Part shown: piece after piece, positions 5,299 to 5,360 of the stretch
Numbering within the stretch: position 1 is the first letter of the stretch
How the letters are laid out: every line of letters begins with the position of its first letter
Assembly (NCBI GenBank): GCA_002414505.1
Contig: DHZF01000132.1
Coordinates: 2,749-8,108, forward strand
From: Hyphomonas sp. UBA5111
GTDB lineage: Bacteria > Pseudomonadota > Alphaproteobacteria > Caulobacterales > Hyphomonadaceae
DNA: 5,360 nt
Reading direction: 5' to 3'
Position numbers and translations under genes: made by a program
The notes under the pieces: model-generated
The model's input: the letters and a program-made list of their open reading frames with translations, nothing else
Databases searched by the model: none
What the model was told of the DNA's origin: nothing

Positions 5299-5360
5299 TC
5301 CCCGTCCATCCGCAAGGCTGCCACGAAAGCTTCCTGCGGAATCTCGACCTTGCCGAACTG
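5295..5360 (-). CDS. lepA: Elongation factor 4 (LepA), C-terminal 21 residues only
   Basis: Minus-strand reading from the right edge gives QFGKVEIPQEAFVAALRMDG, one more Asp, and TAG at 5297-5295. This matches the very conserved C-terminus of LepA (E. coli ends with a similar VELPQEAF segment after KRMKQ). LepA is a ribosome-associated GTPase that acts in translation under stress and in ribosome biogenesis. Everything except the tail lies outside the window. The stop codon overlaps the MerR stop on the opposite strand by sharing CTAG at 5295-5298. Identification rests on a short but distinctive segment. Confidence 0.88.
   Translation of the reverse strand, partial: QFGKVEIPQEAFVAALRMDGD

Overview
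The window looks like ordinary chromosome from a GC-rich alphaproteobacterium. Three things suggest this: GC-rich third codon positions, TsaD and LepA fragments that read like alphaproteobacterial versions, and a small protein (3631-3933) resembling a family I associate with that class. A Hyphomonadaceae or Caulobacterales-type host is a guess. I see no tRNA, rRNA, CRISPR array, insertion sequence, integrase or attachment site.

Layout. The left edge holds most of tsaD (t6A tRNA modification) on the minus strand, cut off by the window. Divergent from it is a plus-strand pair: a protein with a phosphoribosyltransferase-like PRPP-loop motif and, 37 bp downstream, a single-domain globin. After a roughly 240-bp gap comes a secreted protein made of six near-identical cysteine-paired repeats. 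The gap holds a hairpin and a candidate 35-codon leader ORF that overlaps the start of the repeat protein. Next come an AT-richer stretch, a 45-codon disordered hydrophilic ORF, a strong GC hairpin that is probably a terminator, and a 100-residue conserved hypothetical protein with a good ribosome binding site.

The right part is a divergent regulator-target module: a class I SAM-dependent methyltransferase (minus) and a MerR-family regulator (plus). The 77 bp between them carry a promoter of classic MerR architecture (TTGACC, 19-bp spacer, CAGGAT) with a dyad inside the spacer, facing the methyltransferase. The regulator has a C-X7-C pair like copper sensors of the CueR type. The right edge is the C-terminus of lepA on the minus strand; its stop codon and that of the MerR gene share one CTAG palindrome.

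How the genes work together. The clearest functional unit is the MerR regulator with the methyltransferase, which it probably activates. The PRTase-like/globin pair is probably co-transcribed, but its job is unknown. tsaD and lepA are translation-related housekeeping genes flanking this accessory stretch. The least explained items are the PRTase-like protein, the 12-cysteine repeat protein with its possible coupled leader ORF, and the 45-aa ORF.
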